A stretch of DNA of 64,000 bases from Styela clava (lineage: Eukaryota; Chordata; Ascidiacea; Stolidobranchia; Styelidae): the NCBI RefSeq assembly GCF_964204865.1, contig NC_135257.1, forward strand, positions 4,588,001-4,652,000, read 5' to 3'. A program made the position numbers and the translations under genes. Each line of letters begins with the position of its first letter. Within the stretch, counting starts at the first letter, position 1. Shown here in pieces: positions 24,184 through 37,400 of this stretch. The notes beneath the pieces are model-generated. The model did no database searches. It had not been told where the DNA came from and was given only the letters and a program-made list of their open reading frames with translations.

Positions 24184-24615
24184 CTGGGGTCGCCAACCTA
24201 CGGCCCGCCGAGTAATATAATCCGGCCCGCTACGCTTCACTGAACTATAGTAACAAAACAGCTGTTTTGACAATTATATTCTTTACGTAAGGGAATTCAT
24301 TGTGAGACACGTGTAGACTAAATTATATTATATTCTAACAAGTATATTTAATTCACAATTACTCGTTTAATGAGCCTATAATTTAATTATAATTAGACAA
24401 GTGGCAACAAAAGGAAGAAAAGTGGATGCTAAGTGAAAAAGGTTCCGTGGCGCCGAACATATTCAAATGGAATTTTTTGAGATGCAATGCAATAAGGAAA
24501 TAAATCTCTATTCTATTCGTGAGATGTATCACTCCTTGATTTTTATTATAAAAAGTATCATCCGTTCGGTTTTCAACTTTCTAAAAATATGTGCGACCCG
24601 CCAATGACTTTCAAC
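24184..24615. mobile_element. Probable hAT-type fragment
   Basis: CCTGGGGTCGCCAACCTACG followed by GCCCGCCGAG resembles the GGGGTC-CCAA-CGGCCCGC ends of other elements in this window (45273, 41900). The right boundary near 24615 is uncertain, and it abuts the next repeat. Confidence 0.4.
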
Positions 24616-24965
24616 CAGTGATGGAATTCAGCCGGTTCGCACCCATTCTATAAAACCGTCTCACGGAATTTTATGACATAAGCGAACCGGTTAGCATTAC
24701 CGGTTACTGTCAATGTTCTATTTGTAACAGAACCGGCTAAAAATATGAATTTTGTGATAGAACCGGCTGACAAAAACAAAATCTTTCTGCAAAAATGAAC
24801 ACTTTCACTTTGATAATTAGGATGAAAATTACCACTCAGTAGCAAAAAACAGCATCATCAATCATTGTTACTATATTCAAAATTAACAATAGTGACACAA
24901 ATGAAACTAGCAATTATTATGTCTGTGGCCCAGGAGTTAGCCATGGCCCACTGGTTGAGAGCGAG
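24616..24965 (+). mobile_element. hAT-like non-autonomous repeat, copy 1
   Basis: It begins CAGTGATGGAATTCAGCCGG and ends near CCCACTGGTTGAGAG. Its right two-thirds align by eye with 35520-35765. Shared pieces are ACACTTTCACTTT, ACTCAGTAGCRAAAA, ACAGCATCAT, GTGACACAAATGAA and CTGTGGCCCAG. The copies have diverged and have different left ends. Confidence 0.55.
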
Positions 24966-26685
24966 TGGTCTAGGCTTTTATATCAGATAACTATTATAGT
25001 TACTGAAGTCTGCTTTTATAAATAATATTATTATATTAGATACAGAAAGCAACCACAAAAGTTTAAAAATATATTAAGTTTATTTAAAAAAATATTGATT
25101 TGAGGTTCTTGTGGCTAGAAAGACTTTTCAGTGTAAAGTTGTCAGTGGAAAATTACCATATGAAATATCACATACACTGAGGTCAGTTACGAACATTCAT
25201 AGTTCTTATTCCCCAAGCAAAGAATATATTGCTTTCGTGTTATTTATCGCGCCACATCACGAGTTGATGGTAATTTTGATCAATTAGCACACCGCTCCGA
25301 CAATATTTACGATAGACCGGCTGGTTCATCCTTCGATTGACAGAGCGTGTTTCATTCTCACACTCAAGCCAACTATCAATCAAAAAAATTCCCGTTTACA
25401 GTAACTTATTGAACTTTGTAGAGAAGACATGCTTATAATCTACATAACGAAAACGGGCGTTTTTACTAACTCGGTTGTCACAATAACCTTCTGATCATAA
25501 TTATACATCTCAAAATGTTGCAACTCTAGTCATCGATATTGCTTCTACCACCAGCGGTTTGAACATAAGGCTCTAAACCCGTGGTTTTCAACCCCATTGG
25601 TGGAACGGAACTCCAATGAAAATTTATCCCCACGTTTCCCCGAGCATAGCCTTGTTTATTTCCGTAATATCGGCAATATATCAATCAAATTTGAAATTTT
25701 GGAAGCCACTTTGACACTCTTTTCACTCAGACGGGATTTTAGACGTGATTTTAATCATTATATCGATTTCGTTGTTTTGTTGGCAATTCTTCAGCTTTTG
25801 TCGTGTTTGAGAAATTTAGGTATAAATCAAATAACTCGGTGATCATTTTGTCCTCCAAGGAGTTTAGTTCAGTTACAGTAATCAAAATTTCGTTTCAACA
25901 AAGTCACGAAAAACTAGGCTGAAATTTGCTGTCAGTAATTTAAATGACAGGTGGTTGAATGTTATGAATGATAATGGCGGTTTTAAACCACGTTGTAAGA
26001 TCCGACCCGCAGAAAGATGCTCAGATTATACATCAAATATTTTGCAATGGTACGGTAAGTATAAAAAGAAATTATCTGGGGTCAAAAAGCGGAGAAGCGT
26101 CTATTGATTATATATATGTCTATTTGACTGTATGAATATATTTGTTACCATAAAATATGCCAATCAAAAAAATGTGAAGCAACAATTAGACGTGGAAGAC
26201 TTTGGGACCAACATTTCAGTGAGCTTTAAATAAATCTAACAATATGTGAACTGTGGATGGTTTCTCCGACCTTGGGCCCCTCAAAAATTCTCTCTATACT
26301 TCACCATTGCGAAATTTTACACGCTCATTTTGAAAGTATTTTAGCGAGTTGTCGCATGCAGACTGGTTTATATTTTCAAAATCAAAAAATCTCCCAAATT
26401 GATCAAGCAGCTGGAGCGCCAGATTGTTAATGTTATCATCAACATGCGTTCCTCTGTCGTTACATGCGCGCGTGCTTGATTTCGTGATCTGTGGTTGTGT
26501 GAATTTGTTCATTAATACATTCGATTCGTGGCTTCTGTTGGAGTACCGCAAATGTCCGCAATTGTGTTTTCTGTTCTCGCTTATACGACACTAGGCAAAA
26601 GAGTTTAGTTATATAATGTCGTGATGGCATACTTTGAAAACAAATTTCACGTTAGTACTTTAAAGGAATCTTCAAGGAGGCTGAA
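24966..26685. other. Non-coding stretch
   Basis: No supported gene. A hAT-like terminus (CCCGTGGTTTTCAACCCC) lies near 25578. The ORFs at 25597-25842 plus and 26294-26551 minus show no motif I recognise. Confidence 0.35.
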
Positions 26686-26900
26686 ATGACTTCACCGAAA
26701 GCTCCGAAACAATGGAAACTTAGCATGTTCGAAACCGTCAAATCATTTGAATCGTGGCGCCAGAACCTGCTATATATATTTCGGCATTAGACAGAAAATT
26801 TAGTCGATTATTCACTGTTGAATTTACCTCGGAGAAGAAGACTAACTCTGTCGTTAAAAGGATTCACCGACGACAGCGACAACTCTGATAATTATATTGT
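26686..26900 (+). pseudogene. Gypsy-type gag N-terminal scrap
   Basis: ATG 26686 opens a 34-codon frame with the motif SFESWRQNLLYIF, characteristic of the start of some Ty3/gypsy gag proteins. It ends at TAG 26788-26790. A GFTDDSD-type motif follows in another frame near 26862. Nothing else of that element is recognisable nearby, and LINE sequence starts about 160 bp later. Confidence 0.45.
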
Positions 26901-27062
26901 TGGAAAAAGCTTCAATCTTGTGCTTAATACCTAACCTGCTCATCCTAATATTAATGCGATAACTACTCTATTGAATGTTATGAGTGAGTTCATGTATACG
27001 ATGCCTTCGGGAAGTTTCATCCAATTAAACAAATTTATACACATTTTGACGAAGCGGCTAAT

Positions 27063-27910
27063 ACCATGTCTAGAATAGATTTTTTCTTTGTTTCTCACCA
27101 AGTTATTTCTAAAATAAATGACGACGATATAATATATAGTGTTAGAACTGATAATTCAGTGTGTAGTCTTCAGACTGATTTAAACCCACCACTAAGAGGG
27201 CAGGGTTATTGGATGTTTAATGGTGTATTACTACGAAATCAACAATTTGTTACCCAAATGAAGCAACTAATACAGAATGGAATGCAATTCATGATCACTC
27301 TCGTTAATACGTAGACCCAATTATATTTTGGGATACCTTTAAAGTTTAAACAATGATAAGAGGAGAAACCATTGCATATTCAAATTTAATTCAATTGAAA
27401 AAGGGCAATAAATGATATAAAAGAGGTGTTGAAACAATTACAAGAATCCTAAGCTCGCGTCAATTGAGAATACATTTGAAAGAATCATTGAGGATCAAGA
27501 AAAATATAAAAACATCCAATCGAAGATCAACCAGGGCCATTTGATAAGAAGTCGGTTAAAATCAGTCGAAGATGGTGAAAAAGCTTTCACGTTTTTTTAC
27601 CTGGAAAATTTTGAATATCAAGATAGAATGAATAAAATAATAACATACTGAGGTGAAATACTTTAAGAAATTCAAGATTACTGTGCTAAACTATATTCAA
27701 AATTTGATATGTGTACCGGAATGTATAAATAAGTCAAATTAAGATTTCCAAATTAGACAGTGATAATGAATCGTGCAATGATGAGATCACTGAAGACAAA
27801 CTATATGCAGCATTAATGTTCATGAATGATAATAAAAGTCCAGGATTGCATGGTCAAAGCGGTAAATTTTGTAAAAACATTTTGATTCGAACTTTAAAAA
27901 GCATTAATAG
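27063..27910 (+). pseudogene. Decayed LINE fragment (L1/Tx1-like), endonuclease end to RT start
   Basis: The reading at 27066-27314 gives SRIDFFFVSHQV and RGQGYWMFNGVLL, the end of an apurinic-type endonuclease domain and the linker found in L1-like LINEs. After a stop, scattered frames give RSRLKSVEDGEKAF near 27550-27590 and LMFMNDNKSPGLHGQ near 27815-27860. The latter corresponds to the conserved (N)KSPGxDG block of LINE reverse transcriptase. The catalytic FADD region and 3' end are missing. Clade assignment is by motif impression. Confidence 0.65.
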
Positions 27911-30900
27911 ACCTCGACCATACCGGTAGACTCTGACAAAATTCTGTCACCACAAGTAAGAATAAAATTTCGCACATTGCATTTGAAACATGTTAATACT
28001 TTTTAAACGCATAGGGTCAGGTTATAACAGTGATTTGGGCCGTTTTTGGCCGGCCGGTACATTTACGATCCCATTGCTTAATGTTTTTAGCCATTCCAGG
28101 CACAATGAGATCAGATCAGTTGAACGTCTGGCAGCCAACCGTAAATATATACTACTACTAGATGTCCATCTTCGCTCGCCGTATAATAAACAAACAAAGG
28201 CGATGTTGCACATCCAAGTGGCGGGCGTCACGGTTGGTTTTGTTCAGACAAGATGCTTAACGACGACGACGCTCCTGCATCACAGCTCGAAAACTAGCCC
28301 TGTTCATTGATGACTGATCGAAATATTTGCTGAAGGACGAAGAAATTTGATAAAAATGAACAAAAAATTGTGAAAATGAAGACACAGTCTGTCTTGCAAA
28401 TGACCAGGATGATGTGACAACTTCCTTGTCGAAAGATAGCAAGGCATCAAAAATGCGATGCATTGCAAAAAATGTCAGTCAGATGTAGGTAAAGTGGTGA
28501 CGAAAATGAATACTTTGCACTTTATATAAAAAAAAAAAACGCTTAGTAGCACAGCATTTTGGTCTCACTCCATCTCAAGTATTGTAGCTTTCACAGAAGT
28601 TTTTTCTCCACTTGACCTATAATAAGGGCTGCCATAAAGTCCTTATTTTTAAAATTTGTCCTTATTTTGAAGGTCTCTGTTTTAGGAAATATTTTTGTCC
28701 TTATTTCTAAGAAACATCTTTATTTTGACGTGTGTCCTTATTTTCAACCTTATAAATGAATATACCAGTAGATTAAACTTTGAATTTAGTTTAGATCTGG
28801 AACTTCATAAGAGATAAAATGAGTAAACGTAAAAAATTTGCCGTGATGATTATGAGAAAGAATTCAACGACGTCAAACGAAACGAAGGGCCAGTGATTTG
28901 CGCACTGCAGCTTTTGTGAATATAATGCAACCCAGAAACACAAGGCTCTGCTAAAGAAATTAATCAAACCAATCTATAAATAACTTTTTTAAGGGTCAAT
29001 GATTATACAAAGGCTATCTCAACACTGCAAGCAGCTGAAATTTATTTCCATCATCACATCATTGAACATCCGACACTTAATATAAAAGAAAAATATTTTC
29101 AAATCATTCATGAGCGAATACCTATTAAACAGTGTAACTGAATGTCAAGATGTAACAACACTACTTGAGAAAGTATTCAAAAAATTTGAGCAAATGTATA
29201 CGCAAAGTACTGCAGCCAAAATAATAACAACAAGATGGACAATATGACTCACGGAATACGAAAACAATTGAAGAAACACAGCAGCTGGAACGGAGATTAA
29301 GATGTATGTGATTACAGTCAAGTTTCCGTATTCCTGAAATCTTTAATTGACAAATTAGACCAAAACACCTAGCAGGTATGATCGCATATGTTAGTTTATA
29401 ATAGTCCCGATGGTCTAACTCTAAAAAGTGTTTCAAGCCACGAATAATTTATATGTATGATATAGTAAAACAATTAAGAAGACTTTTATCTTACACTTAA
29501 AGGGGGGTCTGACAGATGTTTGGTCTAATATGGTATATCACATGTTGAAGGTACCAGTATCTGGAGCCCTACATACGCTGGAGAAGCAATGAAATGTTGT
29601 TGTTTTTTAAATATGACTACAGAATGTGTTGCATGTAGCTGTATAGCATTTATTTTGTTAAAAAGTCCTTGAGCTAATCACCTGCTGTAGACTTCCAGTG
29701 TGTAAATTAATTTATGAAATTTTAGCTGATCTACTGCAGTCTTTTGTCTCCAGATGTTTCAGAGAGTAGTAATAGATTTCCGTTTTTGAGGGAAGCCACG
29801 TCAGTAGTGCTGTTGCATATGTCAAATAAGGTATTTTGCAGTTTGCAAAACTTGGCGTTGCTTCAAATTCAGACATCTTCAAAATCCTAGCAACAGATGC
29901 AGGAAGAACCTACAAAGAAAAATTTCCCCGGTTCATCTGTTATTAATGACCTGAATACTGTTGGTAATTTTAGAAATAATAATCATGATCCAAGTATGTA
30001 AATGCTCAATAGGAGATAGATCTAATAGGAAAATACAAATGAATTAATACCCAAAACAATTCTTTGTGCTATACCTGTGCTTGATATTTAACAGACATTT
30101 TTAACAAGCTATTGAGTTAAACATGTTGGTCTGTTAGTTTACATGGCTGTTTCAAATGTTTTTTTAGACATATCTTCATAAATTCCCTCTAATGTGTTTC
30201 CATGCCAAAACCCCATCTGGTGACAGCAAATCATTCTTCACAAGTGAGTTTCGAGACGTCTGCAAATATTTATATTTTAGTTACGATATATATATCGAAA
30301 TAAATTGCCCACAACGATGGAACCTTGTCTACCATCTAAGCATGTATGTGTTTATATATAAGTATAACAGCCACTTTGACAAAGTATTATTGGAAACAAA
30401 AATGTGAATACCCCATAAAACAAATTGGAATTAATAAAATGTAACGGTTCCAGGAGAAATATTAATGCATTCAATAAATGTGGTGGATTTTGCAGTAGCA
30501 AAAAAGTTATTGCTATTGATCACAAATCAATAATTAAAAAACACTCGACAAAATAATTCAAAACTTTTTGGCAAATCTAAAATTATAAATATATATATAT
30601 GTTGAAGCCATGTTTAGATAATAGCAATAATAGGTATCCAATTTATGTGAAAAAAGTTATTAGTACCAGCCTGAAATCAAGCAAAATGGATTATCATGGC
30701 AAACGTAAAACACCTCTTATGTTGTAATATGCAGCTGGTGACTTTGTATACAATGACAGAATGAGTCTGGGAAAAAATTATCAAGATCAGTAGAACTCCA
30801 TCATAAAACACTAATTAATTGAAGTTAAAATATGTGTGTTTAATTTAAGTTTTTCATACAGACTTCACAATTTCAATCACCCATCAGTCAATTTATATTC

Positions 30901-31300
30901 TTGCTTACTGCTTTGATCACACAGCATAAATCCTCACACTGCAACTTTTTTATGATCCGAAAATACACATATCTCTTATCAAAATTTACATTCCTTGACA
31001 AATCATTACTGTATTGGGTACCTATAAGAACATTTACAACTTACTCGTTTTTATGCTGACAATCGTAGCACAAATCGGCTCTACTAGACTACATCTACTC
31101 ATGGGAGCTTTAAAGTGAATTTAAAATCTTACTGTCAATGTGCTTTCGAGTGCTGAACCGGTCCTAGGGCCTTCCCATTCAATTGATTGTTCTTCTATTT
31201 TGTTTTGTAATCTGCATTCTATCAGTTCTATAGTCAAGTATATCGTGTAATATTCCATGTGCACAACTAACTTGAATATTTATAAGTCACTCACTTAATC
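27911..31300. other. Non-coding stretch with repeat debris
   Basis: No supported gene. GTCCTTATTTT recurs five or so times between 28638 and 28750, like a short internal-repeat terminus. A weak SKRKK start with a hAT/zinc-finger flavour near 28820 cannot be extended. A short (AT)n lies near 30588. The 27990-28310 ORF shows no motif. Confidence 0.35.
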
Positions 31301-32455
31301 GGGGCAATTGCGGCCCGCAGGACAATAGTTTGTGGCCCCCGCCTTAGTATGAAAGTTTAATGTTAGTGTGGCCCGCAAGTCACTTAGCATGATCGGTCCA
31401 TTTAATATAACAGCGTTTCCCAAACTGTGTTCCGCGGAACACTAATGTTCCGCGAGCATCTCCGAGTGTTCTGTGGAAAGGAAGCGTAAATACGTCTAAA
31501 TTAGTCGTCATGGCGATCTGAGAATCGTGAGGTTGTCGCCCAAATGATCGTTTAATATGGCGTCACCGTCGGCCTAAAGCGGACTGACTAAGTTAGGGTA
31601 GTGGCATTTTCGTTAACTGTCGGACTAGATTTTTAACTGTTAATTTCATTATCAAATTTACAGTAGGCCTACTCCTTTTGGTTTTGTTTTTGGACACGTT
31701 TAGTGGACATAACAATTGTTTTGTTGTTCTTGTTCATTGACACGTTTTGAAGAAATTGCTTTTCTCTTTGATTACTGGACCAATTTTCAGTGGTTAAAGA
31801 TGGAATTTTCTCCAGAAGGCTATTACTTTTAATTTTTGTCATCAAAATTATGTGGCGCTACGTGTCCATATATGTGAGCATAGATCTCTTGTTCTTTATC
31901 AATTTAACCCTTTCATTTTTTGGTGTTCCGCGAGGTGATATAAAAAGTGTTTTATTATTTATCCTCCAAAAGGAATATGCGGTGCGGTAACCTACCAGTA
32001 CCGTACGTGTAGACCTGATATTCGATCGCGGGACCGCCTGATATAATTTTAAAACAGTTTTCCATGATTTTTGACGTCACAATCACTAACACTTAGACTT
32101 ATCTTGATACTTTGTAACCATGTTTTCCATGTGGTGAAACATCACTGTCCATCGGCTAAATACTTGATTGAAACATCAGCGCATCATTTATAACAAGGTA
32201 GAAATTTATAATTTCGCACATACCTAAACGTGTCGTTTGAAGTGTCAAGAAAACTGGGGGATGAAATATTTCTTTGTTGAGCATAGGAGCATCCCGACAC
32301 GTCTTATCTGCACATTTAAAGTTGCAGTGCACAAGGAATACAATTTAAACGAGTTGCTTAGCTTTTATTGTGGAAAACCTAATGCGGCCCGGACTCACCC
32401 AGACTCTGCTCCAGCGGCCCCAAGTAAATTGAGTCCGAGACCCCTGGTTTATAGC
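31301..32455. mobile_element. Composite of hAT-type ends
   Basis: GCAATTGCGGCCCGCAGGAC near 31305, CAGCGTTTCCCAAACTGTG at 31414, and GTCCGAGACCCCTG ending near 32448 all resemble hAT termini. The middle one matches the start of the complete element at 50387. No matched pair with a target duplication is evident, so boundaries are uncertain. Confidence 0.4.
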
Positions 32456-33717
32456 AATCATCGCAATGAATAGGGCTGTGAGACCGACAGAAAAAAAATT
32501 TGATTAATCGAATGAAGTTTCATACGACATCAGTCTGTTTTCTTGTACGACTTCACATTGGGACATGATAGAGTTGTGTCATCATCGTCGCATATGTAAT
32601 TGCATGTATAGTCTATAAAGTCAAAAATCACAATCAGTGTAGGTCAAATATAATTTATAATCGAAAACTATACTGCTTAGCTGTTATATTTGAGTTAGAT
32701 AGTTAGTTTATTTTAAAAACTCCATAATAAACCCAATTTAAAAATGGAGAATTCTGGAGAGCGAGCAAAACCTTTAAAAGTTTAAAAAGTTCAAATCATA
32801 ACGAATATCATGTGCTGCTCACCAGCACACACTCACAATAAAAAACCACAAAAAACACAAACTTAAGCTAGGCTTGGGCCAGGAATAAACGCAAAAAAAA
32901 TACGCGAATGTATAGAACTTTCAGGCTGTTTGCTACTTTTAAAATAATTTTCGCTAAAAAGGACCAATCTGATACAAAGATAACTTGTGGAATGCAATGT
33001 GACAAGGATGGTCAAAAGCCATGAAAAACTACACTGATTGGCAAATTGGTTCAAGATACATACAAACCTAAATCAAAACTATGCTGGTAACCTCTGTGCA
33101 CGGTCACTCGTAAAAACATGTATCAGGAAAAACACTAATCACTCATAAACAGATCTGTAATTGTTGAGGCCAATATTCTCGAAACAGTATGCCCACAGAA
33201 CAAAACAAAAACAATTATATATATGCCATTAATGAATGTTTAAAAACGCAGCGAATTGGAATGGTCGTATCGTGTCACAATACAAATTGTTTATGCATAA
33301 ATAGTACCGAAAGAAATTGTTTGAATTCTCATTTATTATTTAGGTAAAATTTGCAGTACCGGTGATTGCATTTGCAGTATTATATCTGCTAACAGTTAAT
33401 TTCAATTCCATACTCTTTTTGATATTCCTGATTCATTATTTTTCGATTCTGTTATGTTGCCTCAATGTCATTCTCATCCTTGCATCGTCTGTAGGCCCAG
33501 TCCTTCCGCAGCGCGGAAAACGTGACCACACCCGGCGATGTTAAAAAACTTGAGTTAATGAGATGTTCAAATAATTTGCTATTAATCAACCAAAGACCAA
33601 TAAAATAAATCCAGTCATTTTTTCGTAGATACCCAACCTGTTTACATTAAAATTACAATCCAAACGTATAGTGACGCAATCTCATTCACGCCGATTTATT
33701 CAACTTAAAAATATAGG
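32456..33717. other. Non-coding stretch
   Basis: AT-rich; short ORFs only (for example 33362-33544, hydrophobic, unsupported). Nothing recognised. Confidence 0.35.
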
Positions 33718-34194
33718 TAGGTTTACCATACGTCACGATTTAGGCGGGACAGTCCCGCTTTTTAGCGTCTTGTCCCGCCAAATCATCCAAAAGTCCCGCT
33801 TTTGCGTTCAGCCATCCAGCATACTACACGAACATGTTCTCGTTACTGTTGTTTCTGTTTAGCGCAGCGATAGCCTACTTACTGAAGGCGAATGCGTTAT
33901 TTCACGCTAACATTGTTAGCAAACGTATCGTATGTAAAACCAATAGTAATTGGACTAAATTCGAATTATTTGTACCATATCGTTAACGTCAATTCCTTTC
34001 TATTTTTCGAACTGAACCCGATATTTGGACAGAGAATATGCGAATGAACTCTCGATGACTATATGGTCAATGAAGACAGATGTAGGCCAATGTAGTAAAA
34101 CCGGAAAATGTAAAGTTAGAAAATCACAGCTAAGGGGTCGTTCGTTGTCTTTGGAGGCGTCCCGCTCTGAAGTCACAAAAATATGGTAACCCTA
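33718..34194. mobile_element. Non-autonomous hAT-like element (TAGG...CCTA ends)
   Basis: Left end TAGGTTTACCATACG and right end TATGGTAACCCTA form imperfect inverted repeats. AGGCGGGACAGTCCCGC near the left and GGCGTCCCGCTCTGAAG near the right extend the symmetry. Flanking octamers AATATAGG (33710-33717) and AACATGGG (34195-34202) match at 6 of 8 positions, compatible with an old 8-bp duplication. It lies just upstream of the candidate first exon. Confidence 0.65.
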
Positions 34195-34365
34195 AACATG
34201 GGGGAACTCTCCGAAGGTTCACTTTCGAACTAACTATAGCGTAACAATAGTAAGACAATGATGTCACATAGATGTTCTAATGGCAGGCCGCTAGCGCTTC
34301 GAGTTTATCTTTATCGGTTGTCTGTTATCATGGGGTTTAGGTGTCTGTGATTTAGGGAGGCGAGC

Positions 34366-34462
34366 ATGATGAACCTTAAGGTTCATACATGTATTTCTGT
34401 AATAAATACTCTTCACTGGGTGAGCAGTGTCTTGATCTGCATCATCACACCTTCAGACGCAG
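34366..34462 (+). CDS. Candidate first exon: signal peptide
   Basis: ATG ATG at 34366 encodes 32 residues with a hydrophobic core (HWVSSVLICIIT) and a small-residue end (PSDA), like a secretory signal. It stops at a consensus donor, GCAG|GTGAGT, in phase 1. The first CCP exon begins in phase 1, so joining gives an in-frame valine codon. The intron would be 2.3 kb. Evidence is the fit of signal, donor and phase; no transcript is available and another first exon could lie elsewhere. Confidence 0.6.
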
Positions 34463-37400
34463 GTGAGTGTTTTGGTTGTAATGTCAACCCTACCGCAATC
34501 AGTCAACTCCCAGCAATTCAGGACAAATTGGATTTTTCGTTAAAGAACGCCCTGTGAAACTATTGGTTTGACTTTTTATAACATGGCTTTACCGGATCAT
34601 ACCAAACAAAACACCAATAACTAAAGTAGACTTTCCAATTAATTAGGATAAGATTGTAACTGTCGAAATGAAGACCTAACGTTAATTACACTGCGAACTG
34701 AGTACGGCTCAGTGGGTGGTATATATATGAGCCGTATATATGCTTTGTTACGGCCTTTTCTGTGAGCGAAGATTACGTGCGAAACAGCGAGAGGATTGCT
34801 CGACTCTTCACCGTCGTAACGTCGCTCACTTAACTTCTGATCCGGTTATGGCTTCCTCTACCATCAAGTCCATGCATCTGAGAAAAAAAACTGTCGGATT
34901 AATCCCATACCCAACATGGACAGGTAACCGAACGAGAGCCCGTGGTACCGTACGTCATATGATTAAGCCGTGCTGTCGGCTCCCAACCCCCGGGATGAAT
35001 AAGAATATGTATCCTGCTTAAACATTCCAGATGTATGGCCGTGAGCAATAGGAGCAATTGAAATTTATCATAGATTCAAACTGAAATCTTGCATACACGG
35101 CTTACAGTTTGTATATATCGTACATTTTTAGCGCTCGTGGGATATTATTTTCGATATTTTTTAATATATTATACTTGATGAACAGTTGAGCACTACCAAC
35201 ATATCCGCGAAATTCTCCCATTATAGTAAAACACGTGATGGCGCTTAACCGTCGCTAACAGTGGTTATTAGGTCACAAACGTAAGAATTGAATATTTGCG
35301 ATTCAATCCAATGTTAATATTTTATACAGCACAATGTTAAACACATTTTTAGATAGATGCTTCATACTTTTGGCCGACCTTTCGTTTCCAACACGTGAAA
35401 CTTGGATAGTTTTTCGAGATTACCGCAGTGGTTCTCAACCTGGGTTCTTTCGCGGCCCATTTTCGTTGCATAAAAAATTCGGTGGCACTCTAACATTTTC
35501 ATCCCAGTGAAAAATGACAAGAAACTTTTCCCAAAAATAAACACTTTCACTTTAATTATAATTAGAATGAAAATATTTAGAATTAAAATCACAACTCAGT
35601 AGCGAAAAGACAGCATCATAATTCATTGCTGCTACAATCAAAATTCAACTATGGTGACACAAATGAACTAAATTTATCAATAACTCTAGTAATTTTTAAG
35701 ATTTTGTTGCGCCTGGAAATGTTTCTGTGGCCCAGCAGTGGCCCTTTCCTCACTCGTCGAAAACCCATGGTTTAGCTGGATCGTAACCTTCGCAATGTTT
35801 TTTGATGTGTGAATTTACTCAGATCAGAGAATTCTTTGTCAGGGCTATCAAACTGCGGGGATTATTCAGAGCGATATTTAATTGGCCTTGATCACCTGGA
35901 CTGCCTGCCCTAGCTTTCACAGGTCACGTGACAATGATGATTCATGCATCTTGTGCCAATGTGGATTGAAATGCTAATTGATTCGACTCACAACTGTAGT
36001 ATTAATTAATTTGAAGTACTTTTCCTTCTACAGTAAGTTACCGCACCCATCTGCAGTGCGTCACCGGTATCGAAAAACTTACCACTTTTGCGTCGCAAGA
36101 TTTTGCAAAATCGAAGCGCTTCGCGGATCAAAAACCGTGTTCCCTTGAATAAAAAAATTATACAACGAAATATCAGATCTCATAGGATTCATAGAAAAGT
36201 TAGGAATTTTACAATATTCAACTGAAAATTTCAAAGCAGTTGTTCCCGTAGTTAATTAAAAATGCGATTTTTTTCATACGGTAACAACGAGAAAGAGAAT
36301 TCTAACAACAACAACAACAACAACAACATAATAATAACAATAATAACGAAACGATCCATAGCTCCACTTCATGTCCAAAAAAAGGGCCGGTTTCACAACC
36401 TTATGTCCCGACGACTACTGCGCTACAACAGACGGTAATGCTCTGTAAATAATACAGGTTAGGGGTCGTTATATAACAGGTTGCTATCGTTAGAAAATTT
36501 TATTTAACTGATAAAAGATTTTTATCAGTTAATGTATTGTTAATTTGCAATGAATAAATGAAACGAAATTTTCAGTGTTTTTTGTTTATGCAATAGACAT
36601 GAATTTCTCATTAATTATAAACCTTTTCTCATTGGTTTGTACCAATCTGCTGATAAACTACGTACGTCGCTGTCGTGCCGACATTGCGTGTTTGGAAATG
36701 CATATTTCAGACCAAATTACATATCCATGGTAGCCTATGAAGACTGATGCGGTATATTTGACAAACATATTTTCACATTCATGTTATATCTGTTTTTAGT
36801 TGGAGGTAAAACACCGAATAAACACTGCATCCCCCATTACTCCGCATTTGCAGTATTCGTTAATCAACCAGGGAATTGGGTCATGACATGTGAAAATAAA
36901 AATGGCGAGGTCGGATATGGAACGGTATGCAGATATCACTGCAACGACAAAACCATGATACCTGGAATTCGGCCCCATCGCCATATGCAGTGTTGGATGA
37001 TATGGGATACCAAGAATTCAATTGTGACCACTGCTTGGCGAGGAGGACTAGGGGCATGTAGTAGTGAGTATTATTATATATAATGTGTATATACAGTACA
37101 TATGTATTATTATTTATCTCAAGTTGCTGGTCAGAAGAAAGCAGAACATGCCAAGTTATTTCATATTGAAAGTTACTATACTTGGTATTTTTTTTTTAAA
37201 TAAACTTTTACCATCTTTTTCATGAATATGGAAAGGCAACTTAAATTCAAAATTTATTTACTGTTTAATGGAGAAATGAGGTAATTATTAGATAGATAAT
37301 TATTTTTGCCTGCTTTATTATGTTAGCACTTACACTTTTATTACGTGTTCACCATCCATTGTATTTATAAGTATATTATATTTTATATTATCATTGTTCA

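Noticed and set aside
27990-28310. 106-codon plus-strand ORF
   Set aside because: No recognisable domain; a minus-strand ORF overlaps it and it lies between transposon fragments.
34690-34960. tRNA-like or SINE promoter (GGCTCAGTGGGTGG near 34708)
   Set aside because: An A-box-like string is present, but no convincing B box at the right distance and no cloverleaf; the ACGGCTCA/TGAGCCGT pair is just a short hairpin.
36781-36799. ATG at 36781 as the start of the CCP gene (MLYLFLV)
   Set aside because: The hydrophobic codons are the pyrimidine-rich acceptor tract of the exon at 36800, and the upstream phase-1 signal exon fits better.
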